Source: Flavobacteriales bacterium
GTDB lineage: Bacteria; Bacteroidota; Bacteroidia; Flavobacteriales_F; PHOS-HE28
Reading direction: 5' to 3'
Assembly: GCA_017987115.1 (NCBI GenBank)
Contig: JAGNUG010000013.1
Span: 1 to 53,507 of the forward strand
DNA length: 53,507 nt
Position numbers and translations under genes: made by a program. Shown one piece after another: positions 15,694 to 24,482 of the stretch. Each line of letters starts with the position of its first letter. The first letter of the stretch is position 1. The notes under the pieces were generated by a model, which ran no database searches, was not told the origin of the DNA, and worked only from the letters and a program-made list of their open reading frames with translations.

Positions 15694-16245
15694 CTATTTT
15701 TCGGTCGTGAGCCAATTTTCTATCTTTTTCACCGCAATATGGTAGCTGCTTTTTAATGCGCCAACACTGGTTCCTGTGATCGCACTGATCTCTTCATACT
15801 TCATTGCTTCGAAGTATTTCATGTTGAAAACGGCGCGTTGCTTATCCGGTAATCGCATGATCGCCATTTGCAGTTTCCGTTGGATCGCATCTCCGGAGTA
15901 ATGTTCACTGCTGTCCAAGGAGGTCGTGAGCTTTTCCAGAACGATGGCTTCACTTGTGAACAAGCCTCGCTTCATTTTGCGCAAATGGTTGAGGCTCTCG
16001 TTGTGCGCTATACGGAATAGCCAACTATAGAGTTGAGCGTCGGCCCGGAACGCATCAAGACCGTTCCATGCCTTTATGAATGTATTCTGCAACACGTCCT
16101 TGGTTTCATCATGATCGGTGATCATACGACGAATGGATGTGTACAAGCGCTGTTGATACTGACGCACCAACAAATTGAACGCATAGTGTTTCGAATCCTC
16201 TTTTCGGAATAGTGCGAGCAGTTCACCGTCTGAAAGTTCGGTCAT
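15694..16245 (-). CDS. ECF (sigma-70 family) RNA polymerase sigma factor
   Basis: A 183-residue ECF sigma factor. Region 2 spans about 20-90 (FNLLVRQYQQRLYTSIRRM, then DVLQNTFIKAWNGLDAFR and YSWLFRIAHNESLNHLRK, the -10-binding and melting helices). Region 4 spans about 125-180 (LPDKQRAVFNMKYFEAMKYEEISAITGTS, then the recognition helix GALKSSYHIAVKKIE). Region 1.1 and the long region 3 are absent, as expected for the group. It directs polymerase to a small regulon, typically for envelope stress. It starts 19 bases after the transketolase C-terminal gene on the same strand and may be co-transcribed with it. Its likely anti-sigma and Spy-like partners (11892-10910) are cut off by the 3.5-kb protease gene. 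Confidence 0.93.
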   Translation of the reverse strand: MTELSDGELLALFRKEDSKHYAFNLLVRQYQQRLYTSIRRMITDHDETKDVLQNTFIKAWNGLDAFRADAQLYSWLFRIAHNESLNHLRKMKRGLFTSEAIVLEKLTTSLDSSEHYSGDAIQRKLQMAIMRLPDKQRAVFNMKYFEAMKYEEISAITGTSVGALKSSYHIAVKKIENWLTTEK

Positions 16246-16264
16246 ACTACTCCGGTCGCAGGTT

Positions 16265-17221
16265 CTATTTTTTCCGTTGCATCACCTTCTTGGTGGCCGC
16301 CACGATATCCGGAACATCCAACCCGTATTTTTTCAGCAATTCGTTTGCTGTTCCACTCTCCCCGAAACTGTCGTTCACAGCGACGTATTCCTGCGGTGCT
16401 GGCAATTGCACGGCCAACTCTTGAGCAATGGCATCGCCCAAACCACCATACTTGTTGTGTTCCTCGCAGGTCACCACGCATCCGGTCTTCTTAACGGAAC
16501 GTAGGACGGCTACGGTATCCAAAGGTTTGATCGTGTGTACGTTGATCACTTCGGCTTTAATGCCTTGCTTGGCCAGTTCTTCTGCTGCTTGTAGCGCGCG
16601 CCACACTAAGTGACCACAAGCGAAAATACTTACATCGGAACCTTCGATCAGAATTTGCGCTTTACCGATCTCGAACGGCAGATCAGTAGGGATGAACACT
16701 GGCCATTTCGGTCTGCCGAAGCGCAGATAAACAGGTCCTTCATGTGCGCCAATGGCGATGGTGGCCTGCTTTGTTTGATTGTAGTCGCACGGTACGATCA
16801 CGGTCATGCCGGGCAGCATGCGCATCAAGCCGATATCCTCAAGGATCTGATGTGTTGCTCCGTCTTCACCAAGGGTAAGTCCTGCATGACTTGCACAGAT
16901 CTTCACATTCTTACCGGAATACGCGATGCTCTGCCGGATCTGATCATAAACGCGTCCGGTCGAGAAGTTTGCGAACGTACCGGTGAAGGGGATCTTACCT
17001 CCGATGGTAAGACCTGCGGCAATGCCCATCATATTGGCTTCAGCGATCCCGACCTGGAAAAAGCGTTCAGGGAAATCCTTCACGAAGGCATCCATTTTCA
17101 ACGAGCCGATCAGGTCTGCGCACAGTGCTACAACGTTCGGGTCCTTTGTGCCGAGTTCATGGAGTCCTGCTCCGAAACCACTACGTGTATCTTTTTGATC
17201 GAGTTGAGGGAACGCTGTCAT
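16265..17221 (-). CDS. Transketolase, C-terminal subunit (pyrimidine-binding and C-terminal domains)
   Basis: 318 residues carrying the second half of transketolase. The Pyr domain has [25 protein letters not shown] (with the catalytic Glu that activates thiamine diphosphate) and the loop [15 protein letters not shown]. The transketolase C-terminal domain runs from about 190 ([23 protein letters not shown]) to the end. Together with the N-terminal subunit encoded at 18755-19627 it would transfer two-carbon ketol units in the non-oxidative pentose phosphate pathway. Split transketolases are common in Bacteroidota and Archaea, normally as adjacent genes. Here a secreted VWA protein gene stands between them and ends only 3 bases before this ATG. 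Confidence 0.95.
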   Translation of the reverse strand: MTAFPQLDQKDTRSGFGAGLHELGTKDPNVVALCADLIGSLKMDAFVKDFPERFFQVGIAEANMMGIAAGLTIGGKIPFTGTFANFSTGRVYDQIRQSIAYSGKNVKICASHAGLTLGEDGATHQILEDIGLMRMLPGMTVIVPCDYNQTKQATIAIGAHEGPVYLRFGRPKWPVFIPTDLPFEIGKAQILIEGSDVSIFACGHLVWRALQAAEELAKQGIKAEVINVHTIKPLDTVAVLRSVKKTGCVVTCEEHNKYGGLGDAIAQELAVQLPAPQEYVAVNDSFGESGTANELLKKYGLDVPDIVAATKKVMQRKK

Positions 17222-17224
17222 GAT

Positions 17225-18649
17225 CTAGAAATTAACGGTTGTTGAACGTCCGCTTTCAATGGTGACGTCCTTTGTTATGGATAGTTCGGTCCGCTGTGCC
17301 TTACCACTTCTGTACAATACCTGGTAATTGCCGGGCAACAAACGTAATTGTGATCGGATGGAAAGTGGGTCCAGATCAGCGACCCATTCCAGTTCATCGC
17401 CACGTTTCACGAAAATGGCACCCGGACCACTTGACGACGGTAAAATGTTCAATGTGCCAGGGCGTGGAATTGCGATCTCCGTGGTCTTGCTTTGTTGGAT
17501 CTTCACATCCGTGATCATTAGGCGGGGTAGGGTGAGCACTTCCAGATCGTAAATGCCGGTGCGCAGTCGTTGGCCGGTTCCTAGGAATTGGACATGGAGC
17601 GTTGACAGTTCGCCTTTGCGACGGATGATGCACGGAATTGTTTGCGCATCGGGAGGCCCGCTCCCCAAGTTGAGCTGTAAGGTCCCAAGGCCTGCATCAA
17701 CTGCAATGATGTTGTGTATGCCTGGCCGCACCTTAACATCCTCGCGTACACTGGGCGGAACGGTATGCGCAACTACACGGTAGGTATGGATCGGGTCTAT
17801 ACTCAGTGTGTCCGGAATATTCCGGTCGTTCATAGTGTGTACGAAGTGATAAAGCGGTAGGCCGGTTTTCTGATCATAGAACGTAACGGGTACATTGGTC
17901 TCAGTGGGCTGGCCATTCTCGGTCATTAAGCTTACTTGAGCAGTTGTGCTGTTCAACGCTTGCGTGACTACCACTTGCAGCACATGTTCGAAAAGTTCGG
18001 GTGTACTTGCATCATAATAGTTGCCGACGCATTGTAGGCTGTACTTATCTGCCTCGATCAGACCCACACCGATAACGAATGGTTTCAGCGTGATCCCTTT
18101 TGCTTGCAATGCCCGACTGACCGCACAAGGATCCTCATCGCACGCTTCAATGCCATCGGTAATAAGAATGATCACGTTCCTCACCTTTCGATCACTGGAA
18201 CCTGTGACAGGAAAATCGCCACCGGATTTCTCCAACGAGCGTGCTATTGGTGTAGTGCCTTGGCAACGCACGGTGTTCAATACGTTCCTTATTGCAGGAA
18301 TGGCATTCGCGCTGAAAGGAACTTCCAACCTGGTATCGTCGCAATCCTGGTTGTCTGGTACGATCGCGGTCTGATGTCCATATAAGCGCAACGCCAACTC
18401 AAGGTCCGGTTGTCCTTCCAATTCCTTCAAGCTTTTCAAAAGCAGTTCTCTCGCGGTATTGATCTTCGGTTGGTTGCCCCAGAACGCATTCATGCTATTG
18501 CTGGCATCCATTACGAACAACATGCGTGTAAGAGTAGGTTCGGGCGCTTTTTCTTGTGCAAACGCGTTTCCTCCGATACCCATAGCGAAAGCAACAGCTA
18601 TGAATTGCTTCGGTAAAAACCGCAAAGTGTACCACATTGTGTTAGTCAT
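17225..18649 (-). CDS. Exported von Willebrand factor A domain protein
   Basis: A 474-residue protein with a signal peptide (about 1-32, ending AFAQ; the second Met at 18637 is an alternative start). The VWA domain (about 40-230) has a complete metal-ion site: DASNS (48-52, DxSxS), Thr in GTTPIA (about 132) and Asp in LITDGIEACDED (about 165). Acidic/cysteine-rich insertions (DNQDCDD, EACDEDPCA) may carry a disulphide. The C-terminal half has repeated beta-rich segments, such as GTLNILPSSSG and SITKDVTIESGRSTTVNF, with no family I recognise. A periplasmic or surface binding role is likely; the ligand is unknown. It lies between the two transketolase subunit genes (105 bases after one, 3 bases before the other), so it is almost certainly in their operon. 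Confidence 0.88.
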   Translation of the reverse strand: MTNTMWYTLRFLPKQFIAVAFAMGIGGNAFAQEKAPEPTLTRMLFVMDASNSMNAFWGNQPKINTARELLLKSLKELEGQPDLELALRLYGHQTAIVPDNQDCDDTRLEVPFSANAIPAIRNVLNTVRCQGTTPIARSLEKSGGDFPVTGSSDRKVRNVIILITDGIEACDEDPCAVSRALQAKGITLKPFVIGVGLIEADKYSLQCVGNYYDASTPELFEHVLQVVVTQALNSTTAQVSLMTENGQPTETNVPVTFYDQKTGLPLYHFVHTMNDRNIPDTLSIDPIHTYRVVAHTVPPSVREDVKVRPGIHNIIAVDAGLGTLQLNLGSGPPDAQTIPCIIRRKGELSTLHVQFLGTGQRLRTGIYDLEVLTLPRLMITDVKIQQSKTTEIAIPRPGTLNILPSSSGPGAIFVKRGDELEWVADLDPLSIRSQLRLLPGNYQVLYRSGKAQRTELSITKDVTIESGRSTTVNF

Positions 18650-18754
18650 TCAACCTACAACGACAAAAGCGTGCCGAAAGTCATACCAGGTCCGGACATT
18701 GCTATGCTAGGCCAATTTTCCAATTGTCTGAATCTTCTGGTCAACTGATCAATT

Positions 18755-19627
18755 TCAGTAGTCACCAAGTGTTTCCTCCAATTGTGCCAGCGCGTCCTTC
18801 AACTGCTGGTCATTCGGTGCAATACCGTGCCATTCGTGACTATTCATCATGAAATCCACGCCTTGACCCATTTCCGTGCGCATCAGGATCATCACGGGTT
18901 TTCCTTTGCCGGTCAATTTCTTGGCTTGATCCATGTTCTTCACAACTTCGGCCATTGAATTCCCATTCATTTCAAGAACGGTCCATCCGAACGCTTCCCA
19001 TTTAGCACGCAGGTCACCAAGTGGCATCACATCATCAACATCCCCATCGATCTGGCGACCGTTGTAGTCGATGGTGCTGATCAGGTTATCGACTTTCTTT
19101 CCCGCCGCAAACATCGCCGCTTCCCAGATCTGGCCTTCTTGTAACTCGCCGTCACCATGCAGCGTGTAGATGATGCGGTCATCATTGTTCAGCTTTTTCG
19201 CTAACGCAGCACCGATAGCTACACTAAGCCCTTGACCCAGGGATCCGCTCGCAATGCGAACACCAGGAAGATTCTCGTGTGTTGTAGGGTGACCCTGCAA
19301 ACGCGTGTTGAGTTTTCGGAATGTGGAAAGCTCCTTCACAGGAAAATAGCCACTCCGAGCAAGAACACTATAGAAGACCGGGCTGATATGACCGTTGCTC
19401 AAAAAGAACAGATCCTGTCCTTTTCCATCCATATCCCAAACAGACGGGTCATGCTGCATTATATGAAAATACAATGCCGTAAGAAAGTCGGTGCAACCAA
19501 GCGAACCACCGGGATGACCGCTTTGCACACCATGAACTTGGCGCACAATGTCCCGTCGAACTTGGGAGGCCGTGCGTTCCAGTTCGGCAATGTTCAATTT
19601 GGTAACAACGGTCGGGGATGTAGGCAT
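18755..19627 (-). CDS. Transketolase, N-terminal (thiamine diphosphate-binding) subunit
   Basis: 290 residues forming the PP domain of transketolase. HGVQSGHPGGSLG holds a substrate/cofactor histidine. FLSNGHISPVFYS and IASGSLGQGLSVAIGAALA line the site. GDGELQEGQIWEA to DYNGRQIDG is the classic thiamine diphosphate motif (GDG...N) that binds the diphosphate through Mg2+. Together with the subunit at 16265-17221 it makes a full enzyme of about 608 residues. A good promoter lies just upstream, making this the first gene of a probable operon: tktN - VWA protein - tktC - ECF sigma factor. Confidence 0.95.
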   Translation of the reverse strand: MPTSPTVVTKLNIAELERTASQVRRDIVRQVHGVQSGHPGGSLGCTDFLTALYFHIMQHDPSVWDMDGKGQDLFFLSNGHISPVFYSVLARSGYFPVKELSTFRKLNTRLQGHPTTHENLPGVRIASGSLGQGLSVAIGAALAKKLNNDDRIIYTLHGDGELQEGQIWEAAMFAAGKKVDNLISTIDYNGRQIDGDVDDVMPLGDLRAKWEAFGWTVLEMNGNSMAEVVKNMDQAKKLTGKGKPVMILMRTEMGQGVDFMMNSHEWHGIAPNDQQLKDALAQLEETLGDY

Positions 19628-19652
19628 CAGTTATGGGACTTTACTAAGTGGC

Positions 19653-19682
19653 CAAAAGTAGCCAGAGCGGCATGGGCAGAAA
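19653..19682 (-). promoter_or_regulatory. Promoter of the transketolase/VWA/sigma operon
   Basis: On the minus strand TTT (19682-19680), exactly 19 bases, then TACTTTTG (19660-19653). The -7 box is perfect and -33 has one mismatch. The start codon at 19627 follows after about 25 bases. Confidence 0.65.
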
Positions 19683-20014
19683 CGGTGTGTGCAGAACTTT
19701 TCAAAAGTGATGTCCATGCGATCCAACTGAGCCGGGATCGATCATCTTATTCGATCGGGTGAAAAGGGTCTTTGATCGTGAATTAAATCCGTGCTCGTCG
19801 AAATAGTGGGTTGTCTCAGGCAACACATTTACATTCCTGCGTTGTCTATATGTCACAAGGGAGTTGATCAAAGGTTGGTACTTTTGGTTTTGGACCAACC
19901 TCAGCTAGAGCGGGAGCAGTATTGCTTCCGCTCTACTATTTTCAGTAAGCATCATTGTGTTCGTTCAGGTACCTTCGCGCCCGCATGCCCAAGGCAGGGC
20001 AACAAAACGAGACC
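19661..20014. other. Intergenic region between divergent tktN and ychF
   Basis: About 350 bases without a convincing gene. It holds the tktN -33 box at its left end, a perfect -7 box TACTTTTG at 19879-19886, two hairpins (19872-19901 and 19906-19935, listed separately) and a second -7-like TACCTTCG at 19970-19977 closer to ychF. Confidence 0.6.
19872..19935 (+). other. Two consecutive hairpins, possible short terminated RNA or attenuator
   Basis: The first hairpin is AGGTTGGT (19872-19879) with ACCAACCT (19894-19901), 8 perfect pairs around a 14-base loop that contains a TACTTTTG -7 box. The second is TAGAGCGGGAGCA (19906-19918) with TGCTTCCGCTCTA (19923-19935), 13 pairs including one G-U, followed by CTATTTTC. 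The second hairpin resembles a terminator placed just after a promoter and about 80 bases before ychF. Confidence 0.45.
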
Positions 20015-21112
20015 ATGGCATTGAAATGCGGCATTGTAGGCCTACCGAACGTAGGCAAGAGCACTTTGTTCAATTGTTTGAGCAATGCGAAAGCACAAGC
20101 AGCGAATTTTCCATTCTGCACCATAGAGCCCAATGTTGGCATTATCACGGTACCTGACCCGCGGTTGAATAAGCTAGCAGAACTCGTAAAGCCACAACGC
20201 ATTCTTCCTACAACAGTGGAGATCGTTGACATCGCCGGTCTGGTAAAAGGAGCAAGCAAGGGTGAAGGACTGGGAAATCAATTCCTGGGTAACATTCGGG
20301 AGTGCGACGCAATTCTGCACGTGCTGCGTTGTTTCGATGACCCAAACGTTGTACACGTTGATGGCAACGTCGATCCTGTTCGGGACAAAGAAGTGATCGA
20401 CATCGAATTGCAATTGAAGGATCTGGAAACCGTTGAGGCACGGATCAAGAAAGTTGAGAAAGGAGCGAGTACCGGTGATAAGGATGCCAAGCGCCGCTTC
20501 GAGTTGCTTTCACGTATCCGCGAGCATTTGCTGAAAGGTGAAAGCGCGCGCGCTGCGATCGATGCGAATACTGATATGGCGTTGCTGAATGAATTTCAAC
20601 TGCTCACGACCAAACCGGTCATGTATGTATGCAACGTTGACGAGAAGAGTGCTATCACCGGAAATGCCTATGTTGAGAAAGTGAAAGCTGCCGTAGCGCA
20701 TGAGAATGCGGAGGTCATCTTCGTCACAGCTGCCATCGAAGCAGAGATCGCATCACTGGATACAATGGAAGAGCGCGAAATGTTCCTCGCTGACATGGGA
20801 CTGAAAGAACCCGGGGTGAACAAGTTGATCCATGCCGCATATGACCTCTTGAGCTTATTGACATACTTCACTGCCGGAGTGCAGGAAGTTCGCGCTTGGA
20901 CCATCCACAAGGGAGACACCGGTCCCAAAGCGGCCGGCGTAATCCACAGTGATTTCGAGAAAGGCTATATCCGCGCCGAGGTCATGGCCTACAATGACTT
21001 CATCACATTAGGCAGCGAAGCAGCTTGCAGAGCAGCCGGTAAATTGCGGGTTGAGGGGAAGGAGTACATCGTGAAGGATGGCGATGTGATGCACTTTTTA
21101 TTCAATGTTTAG
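20015..21112 (+). CDS. ychF: YchF/OLA1 family redox-responsive ATPase
   Basis: A 365-residue Obg-superfamily P-loop protein of the usual YchF length. It begins MALKCGIVGLPNVGKSTLF, with the P-loop GLPNVGKS at 9-16. Switch and G3 are DIAGLVKGASKGEGLGNQFL. The G4 position reads CNVDE in place of NKxD, which is why YchF prefers ATP over GTP. A coiled coil (about 125-190) precedes the C-terminal TGS domain (about 285-365, YFTAGVQEVRAWTIHKGDT). YchF binds ribosomes and affects stress responses and translation initiation. An open frame extends 60 bases upstream, but the ATG at 20015 gives the conserved family N-terminus exactly. It is transcribed alone. Confidence 0.96.
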   Translation: MALKCGIVGLPNVGKSTLFNCLSNAKAQAANFPFCTIEPNVGIITVPDPRLNKLAELVKPQRILPTTVEIVDIAGLVKGASKGEGLGNQFLGNIRECDAILHVLRCFDDPNVVHVDGNVDPVRDKEVIDIELQLKDLETVEARIKKVEKGASTGDKDAKRRFELLSRIREHLLKGESARAAIDANTDMALLNEFQLLTTKPVMYVCNVDEKSAITGNAYVEKVKAAVAHENAEVIFVTAAIEAEIASLDTMEEREMFLADMGLKEPGVNKLIHAAYDLLSLLTYFTAGVQEVRAWTIHKGDTGPKAAGVIHSDFEKGYIRAEVMAYNDFITLGSEAACRAAGKLRVEGKEYIVKDGDVMHFLFNV

Positions 21113-21497
21113 GTTCGTGAAGTAAGCTGAGTTCCGAATTGAATTCCTGCTTCGATCCAAATACAATTACTATGCAGCGGAACTCTTTGAAGCGACGCCT
21201 GCGGTTTTTGCAATGAGCCCTTCGCTTATAGTGTTTTTGGACGTTCGTATGAACAATGCCCTAATCGTTCAAGCCAACCAACATTGCTTAATGATCGGTA
21301 CGATCCATAACGTTCGTGCCAGTTTGTGGTCAATTGGGCGAATTCCCCTTTACCTGAGCTGGACACTTGCTTATTTTTGGAATTAGTGCGGCAAAGACTG
21401 AACTCGTGATGGTTCAATACATTTGCCATTCCTGCACTCTCCCATAGTGCCCGTATTTCAGGTCGTTTGAATAGTACCTGTCGATCCAAAAGTTTCC
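21113..21497. other. Intergenic region between ychF and the reprolysin-like protease gene
   Basis: 385 bases with no supported gene. The only structured signal I see is the -7 box TACATTTG at 21418-21425, about 70 bases before the protease ATG. Short frames on both strands show no recognisable protein. Confidence 0.5.
21418..21425 (+). promoter_or_regulatory. Probable -7 box of the reprolysin-like protease gene
   Basis: TACATTTG matches TAnnTTTG exactly, with no clear TTG at the proper distance upstream. It would give a 5' leader of about 65-70 bases. Confidence 0.45.
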
Positions 21498-24482
21498 ATG
21501 AAGAAATTAATTCTAATAGGTCTAGGTGTCTTTCTTGTGATCGCTAGTTCATTTTCACAGGATGATCACAATGGCGGGTTGGTAGCTAAAAGGATCGAAG
21601 CGTTGACTGAGGGTGGAACACGTTTCGTTCCAGTAGACCTCTTCAAGGTTGTACCGCATACCTCAACTACCGATATGCTTTGGCAGGATGCGTGTAAAGC
21701 AGCAACCCTGGTTCAGTTGGATGGAACCAAGGCTGCCGAGCTCATTCGAAATGCAAGTCCTTTTATCAGGTTTTCGTTGACTTTCCCGACCGGAAGTTTG
21801 GAACTGGATCTTGAGCGTATCGGCATAACTACGGATGATTTTTCCTTGATAACGGCCAGTGCAGGACGTGCGGCGGAGGTTGCACCGGCTGCACATTATC
21901 GAGGTATGATAGTAGGTGATCAGAATTCAGTGGTTGCGATAAGTGTTTTCGAGGATCAGGTCATGGGTCTGATCAGTGACGGAACAGGAGAGCGGGTACT
22001 TGGGCCATTGGAAAATGTTCGATCAGGTTACCATATTTTTTATCATGAAGATGATCTGCTTGGAAGTAATAACGCGATGTGTGGCGCAACGGAAGTCACA
22101 CATTCCATTGCATCCGATCATGGAACGCATCCTGTTGAGGACGCTTCGCGGACCACGAAATGCGTTCGTTACTATTGGGAAGTTTCTTATGATATTTTTC
22201 AGAACAAGGGTAGTGTGGCGGCAGCAACTTCATACATAACCGGGTTGTTCAATCAATCCGCAACATTGTTCGCCAACGATGGTATCGATGTAACACTATC
22301 AGAAGTTTTCGTTTGGGATGTAGAAAGTCCTTATACACAAACAAGTTCCAATGGTAGGTTGAACCAATTCGGTGTTACGCGCACGAGTTTCAATGGTGAC
22401 ATGGCACACTTGATCGACCTAGGTACTTACGGAGGGGTAGCATGGTTGAATACGCTTTGTAACGGACAAACGCGATATCGCATGGCATATAGCGGTATAT
22501 ATTCAACCTATTTGTCCGTACCTACCTATAGTTGGAGCGTTGAAGTAGTTACACATGAACAAGGCCATAGCTTGGGAAGTCAGCATACACATGCCTGTGC
22601 GTGGAATGGTAACAATACGGCCATAGATGGTTGTGGCCCCACGTACGGGGCGCAGTATGCCGAAGGGAGCTGCGCAACTGGCCCTGTGCCAACCTCTACT
22701 GTTGGTGGCACGATCATGAGTTACTGTCACTTGCTAAGCGCAGGTATCAAATTCGTTAATGGCTTCGGCCCACAGCCGGCGTCCCGGATCGTGAGTGCGG
22801 TGAATGGTGCATCTTGTTTAACGGCCTGTGGCAATTCCTGCGATGCCCCCGGAAGCTTGGTAGCAACGGGAGTTTCCAGTACGGCAGCTACATTGACATG
22901 GGCAGCCATCGGCGCTACTACTTATACGTTACAATGGAAACCCACATCAAGCGGCACTTGGACAACTGTAACCGGAATATCAGGCAATACCTATCCGTTA
23001 GCAGGATTGACCCCGGTCACATCGTATGATTTTCGTGTAATGAGCGTTTGCGGCGCCACTAGTTCCGGATACTCCACAACGTATTCATTCAGTACACCCC
23101 CACCATGTCCCGACATGTTGGAACCCAACAATTCGATCGCAACAGCTGCTCCAATAGTGCTGCCATTGACCTTGAATGCATTGGTCGCAACTTCATCGGA
23201 CGTTGACTACTACACATTCATGACCATTGCTACCACCGATATTTCTATTTATTTATCCGGTCTGGTCGGTGATTATGAACTTGTTCTTCGGAATGGATCA
23301 GGCTCTCAACTGATCAGTTCCACAAATGGCGGAACGTCCCCGGAATCGATCAACTATCCTAATGCTGCTGCTGGCACTTACATCATTCAAATCTATGGGT
23401 ATGCTGGAGCATTCAGCGGAGATCAGTGCTATACACTTTATGCTAACGCGAACAGTGGCTCCTGCCCCGTACCATCCGACCTGAGCGCTGATGACATAAC
23501 GCATGACGGTGCAACATTGCAATGGGGCTCTGCCGGAGGCCAAGGTGAATATTCAGTACAATATCGTTTAGCGCCGAATGGTAACTGGACAACTGTCAGC
23601 CCTGTTGTTCAGTCGTCATATGTTATCACTGGTCTTCAATCGAGTACGACCTATAATTTTCGAATAGCGAAGATCTGTCCAGGAAGCCAACTAACATATT
23701 CGGGCATCGGTAATTTCGTTACACTGTCATTACCCTGTGAGTTAGCACCTACAGCAGTTGTTGCCTTGAAGGTTTTATTGGATGGTCCTTATAATTCCAC
23801 CACACAGCTTATGAATGACGGCTTGCGCGTGAATGGCCTGATCCCGACGACGGAACCATACACCGTGATGGGATATTCGCCCCTTGGCGCATTGACCACA
23901 ACGACGAACGTTCTGGCTACTACTGGTGCTAACGCCATTATAGATTGGGTCCTGGTTGAATTGCGCGGAATCAGTTCACCATATGCCATCGTAGAAACAC
24001 GAGCGGGATTGCTACAATCGGATGGCGATGTCGTTGCAGTTGATGGAACAAGTGCTCTGGGGTTTTGCGTTGATCCAGAAAATTACAGGGTCGCGGTTCG
24101 TCATCGTAACCATTTGGCCTGTATGACCAATACTTCATACGCGCTGAGCAGCAATGCAACCTCGATCGACCTGACCACTTCTTCGACCATTACCTACGGT
24201 ACCAATGCGCGGAAAGTAGCGGGCAACAAAATGCTCTTATGGGCAGGAAACACTGAACCGGACGAAGCGATCCTTTATACTGGCCAGAACAATGATCGTG
24301 ACCTGATCCTAGGGGCGATCGGCGGAATTACACCTACGAATTCCATATCGGGTTATTCCATAACTGATGTGAATATGGACGGCGTGGTGCTATACACCGG
24401 CCAGAACAATGACCGTGATATCATCCTGACGAATATCGGAGGAGTAGTGCCCACCGCGAGTGTGTTGGAGCAGATGCCGTAA
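21498..24482 (+). CDS. Secreted reprolysin-like (M12B-type) metalloprotease with Fn3/PPC domains and a dockerin-like C-terminal module
   Basis: A 994-residue protein with a signal peptide (1-20, ending SSFSQ). A propeptide-like region precedes the catalytic domain, which begins near residue 220 (KCVRYYWEVSYDIFQN). The zinc motif is HEQGHSLGSQH (353-363) and the Met-turn is GTIMSYC (404-410), normal for reprolysin/metzincin enzymes. Then come a fibronectin III domain (about 449-533), a PPC domain (about 538-650, DMLEPNNSIATAAPI ... DVDYYTF) and a second Fn3 domain (about 655-745). The last 240 residues (755-994) match those of the M43 protease at 12010-15540 and end TASVLEQMP. As in that protein, no T9SS type A domain is present. 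The two DG...YTGQNNDRD motifs near the end may bind calcium (inference). Confidence 0.9.
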   Translation: MKKLILIGLGVFLVIASSFSQDDHNGGLVAKRIEALTEGGTRFVPVDLFKVVPHTSTTDMLWQDACKAATLVQLDGTKAAELIRNASPFIRFSLTFPTGSLELDLERIGITTDDFSLITASAGRAAEVAPAAHYRGMIVGDQNSVVAISVFEDQVMGLISDGTGERVLGPLENVRSGYHIFYHEDDLLGSNNAMCGATEVTHSIASDHGTHPVEDASRTTKCVRYYWEVSYDIFQNKGSVAAATSYITGLFNQSATLFANDGIDVTLSEVFVWDVESPYTQTSSNGRLNQFGVTRTSFNGDMAHLIDLGTYGGVAWLNTLCNGQTRYRMAYSGIYSTYLSVPTYSWSVEVVTHEQGHSLGSQHTHACAWNGNNTAIDGCGPTYGAQYAEGSCATGPVPTSTVGGTIMSYCHLLSAGIKFVNGFGPQPASRIVSAVNGASCLTACGNSCDAPGSLVATGVSSTAATLTWAAIGATTYTLQWKPTSSGTWTTVTGISGNTYPLAGLTPVTSYDFRVMSVCGATSSGYSTTYSFSTPPPCPDMLEPNNSIATAAPIVLPLTLNALVATSSDVDYYTFMTIATTDISIYLSGLVGDYELVLRNGSGSQLISSTNGGTSPESINYPNAAAGTYIIQIYGYAGAFSGDQCYTLYANANSGSCPVPSDLSADDITHDGATLQWGSAGGQGEYSVQYRLAPNGNWTTVSPVVQSSYVITGLQSSTTYNFRIAKICPGSQLTYSGIGNFVTLSLPCELAPTAVVALKVLLDGPYNSTTQLMNDGLRVNGLIPTTEPYTVMGYSPLGALTTTTNVLATTGANAIIDWVLVELRGISSPYAIVETRAGLLQSDGDVVAVDGTSALGFCVDPENYRVAVRHRNHLACMTNTSYALSSNATSIDLTTSSTITYGTNARKVAGNKMLLWAGNTEPDEAILYTGQNNDRDLILGAIGGITPTNSISGYSITDVNMDGVVLYTGQNNDRDIILTNIGGVVPTASVLEQMP
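23760..24482 (+). repeat. Copy 2 of dispersed C-terminal module (dockerin-like end)
   Basis: Encodes residues 755-994 of the reprolysin-like protease and corresponds to 12010-12750 on the opposite strand. The last motif reads DVNMDGVVLYTGQNNDRD, against DVNMDGSVIYTGQENDRD in copy 1. Confidence 0.85.

Noticed and set aside
19955-20014. Longer YchF N-terminus
   Set aside because: The family begins at MALKCGIVGLPNVGKS. The extension covers a -7-like box and has no similarity.
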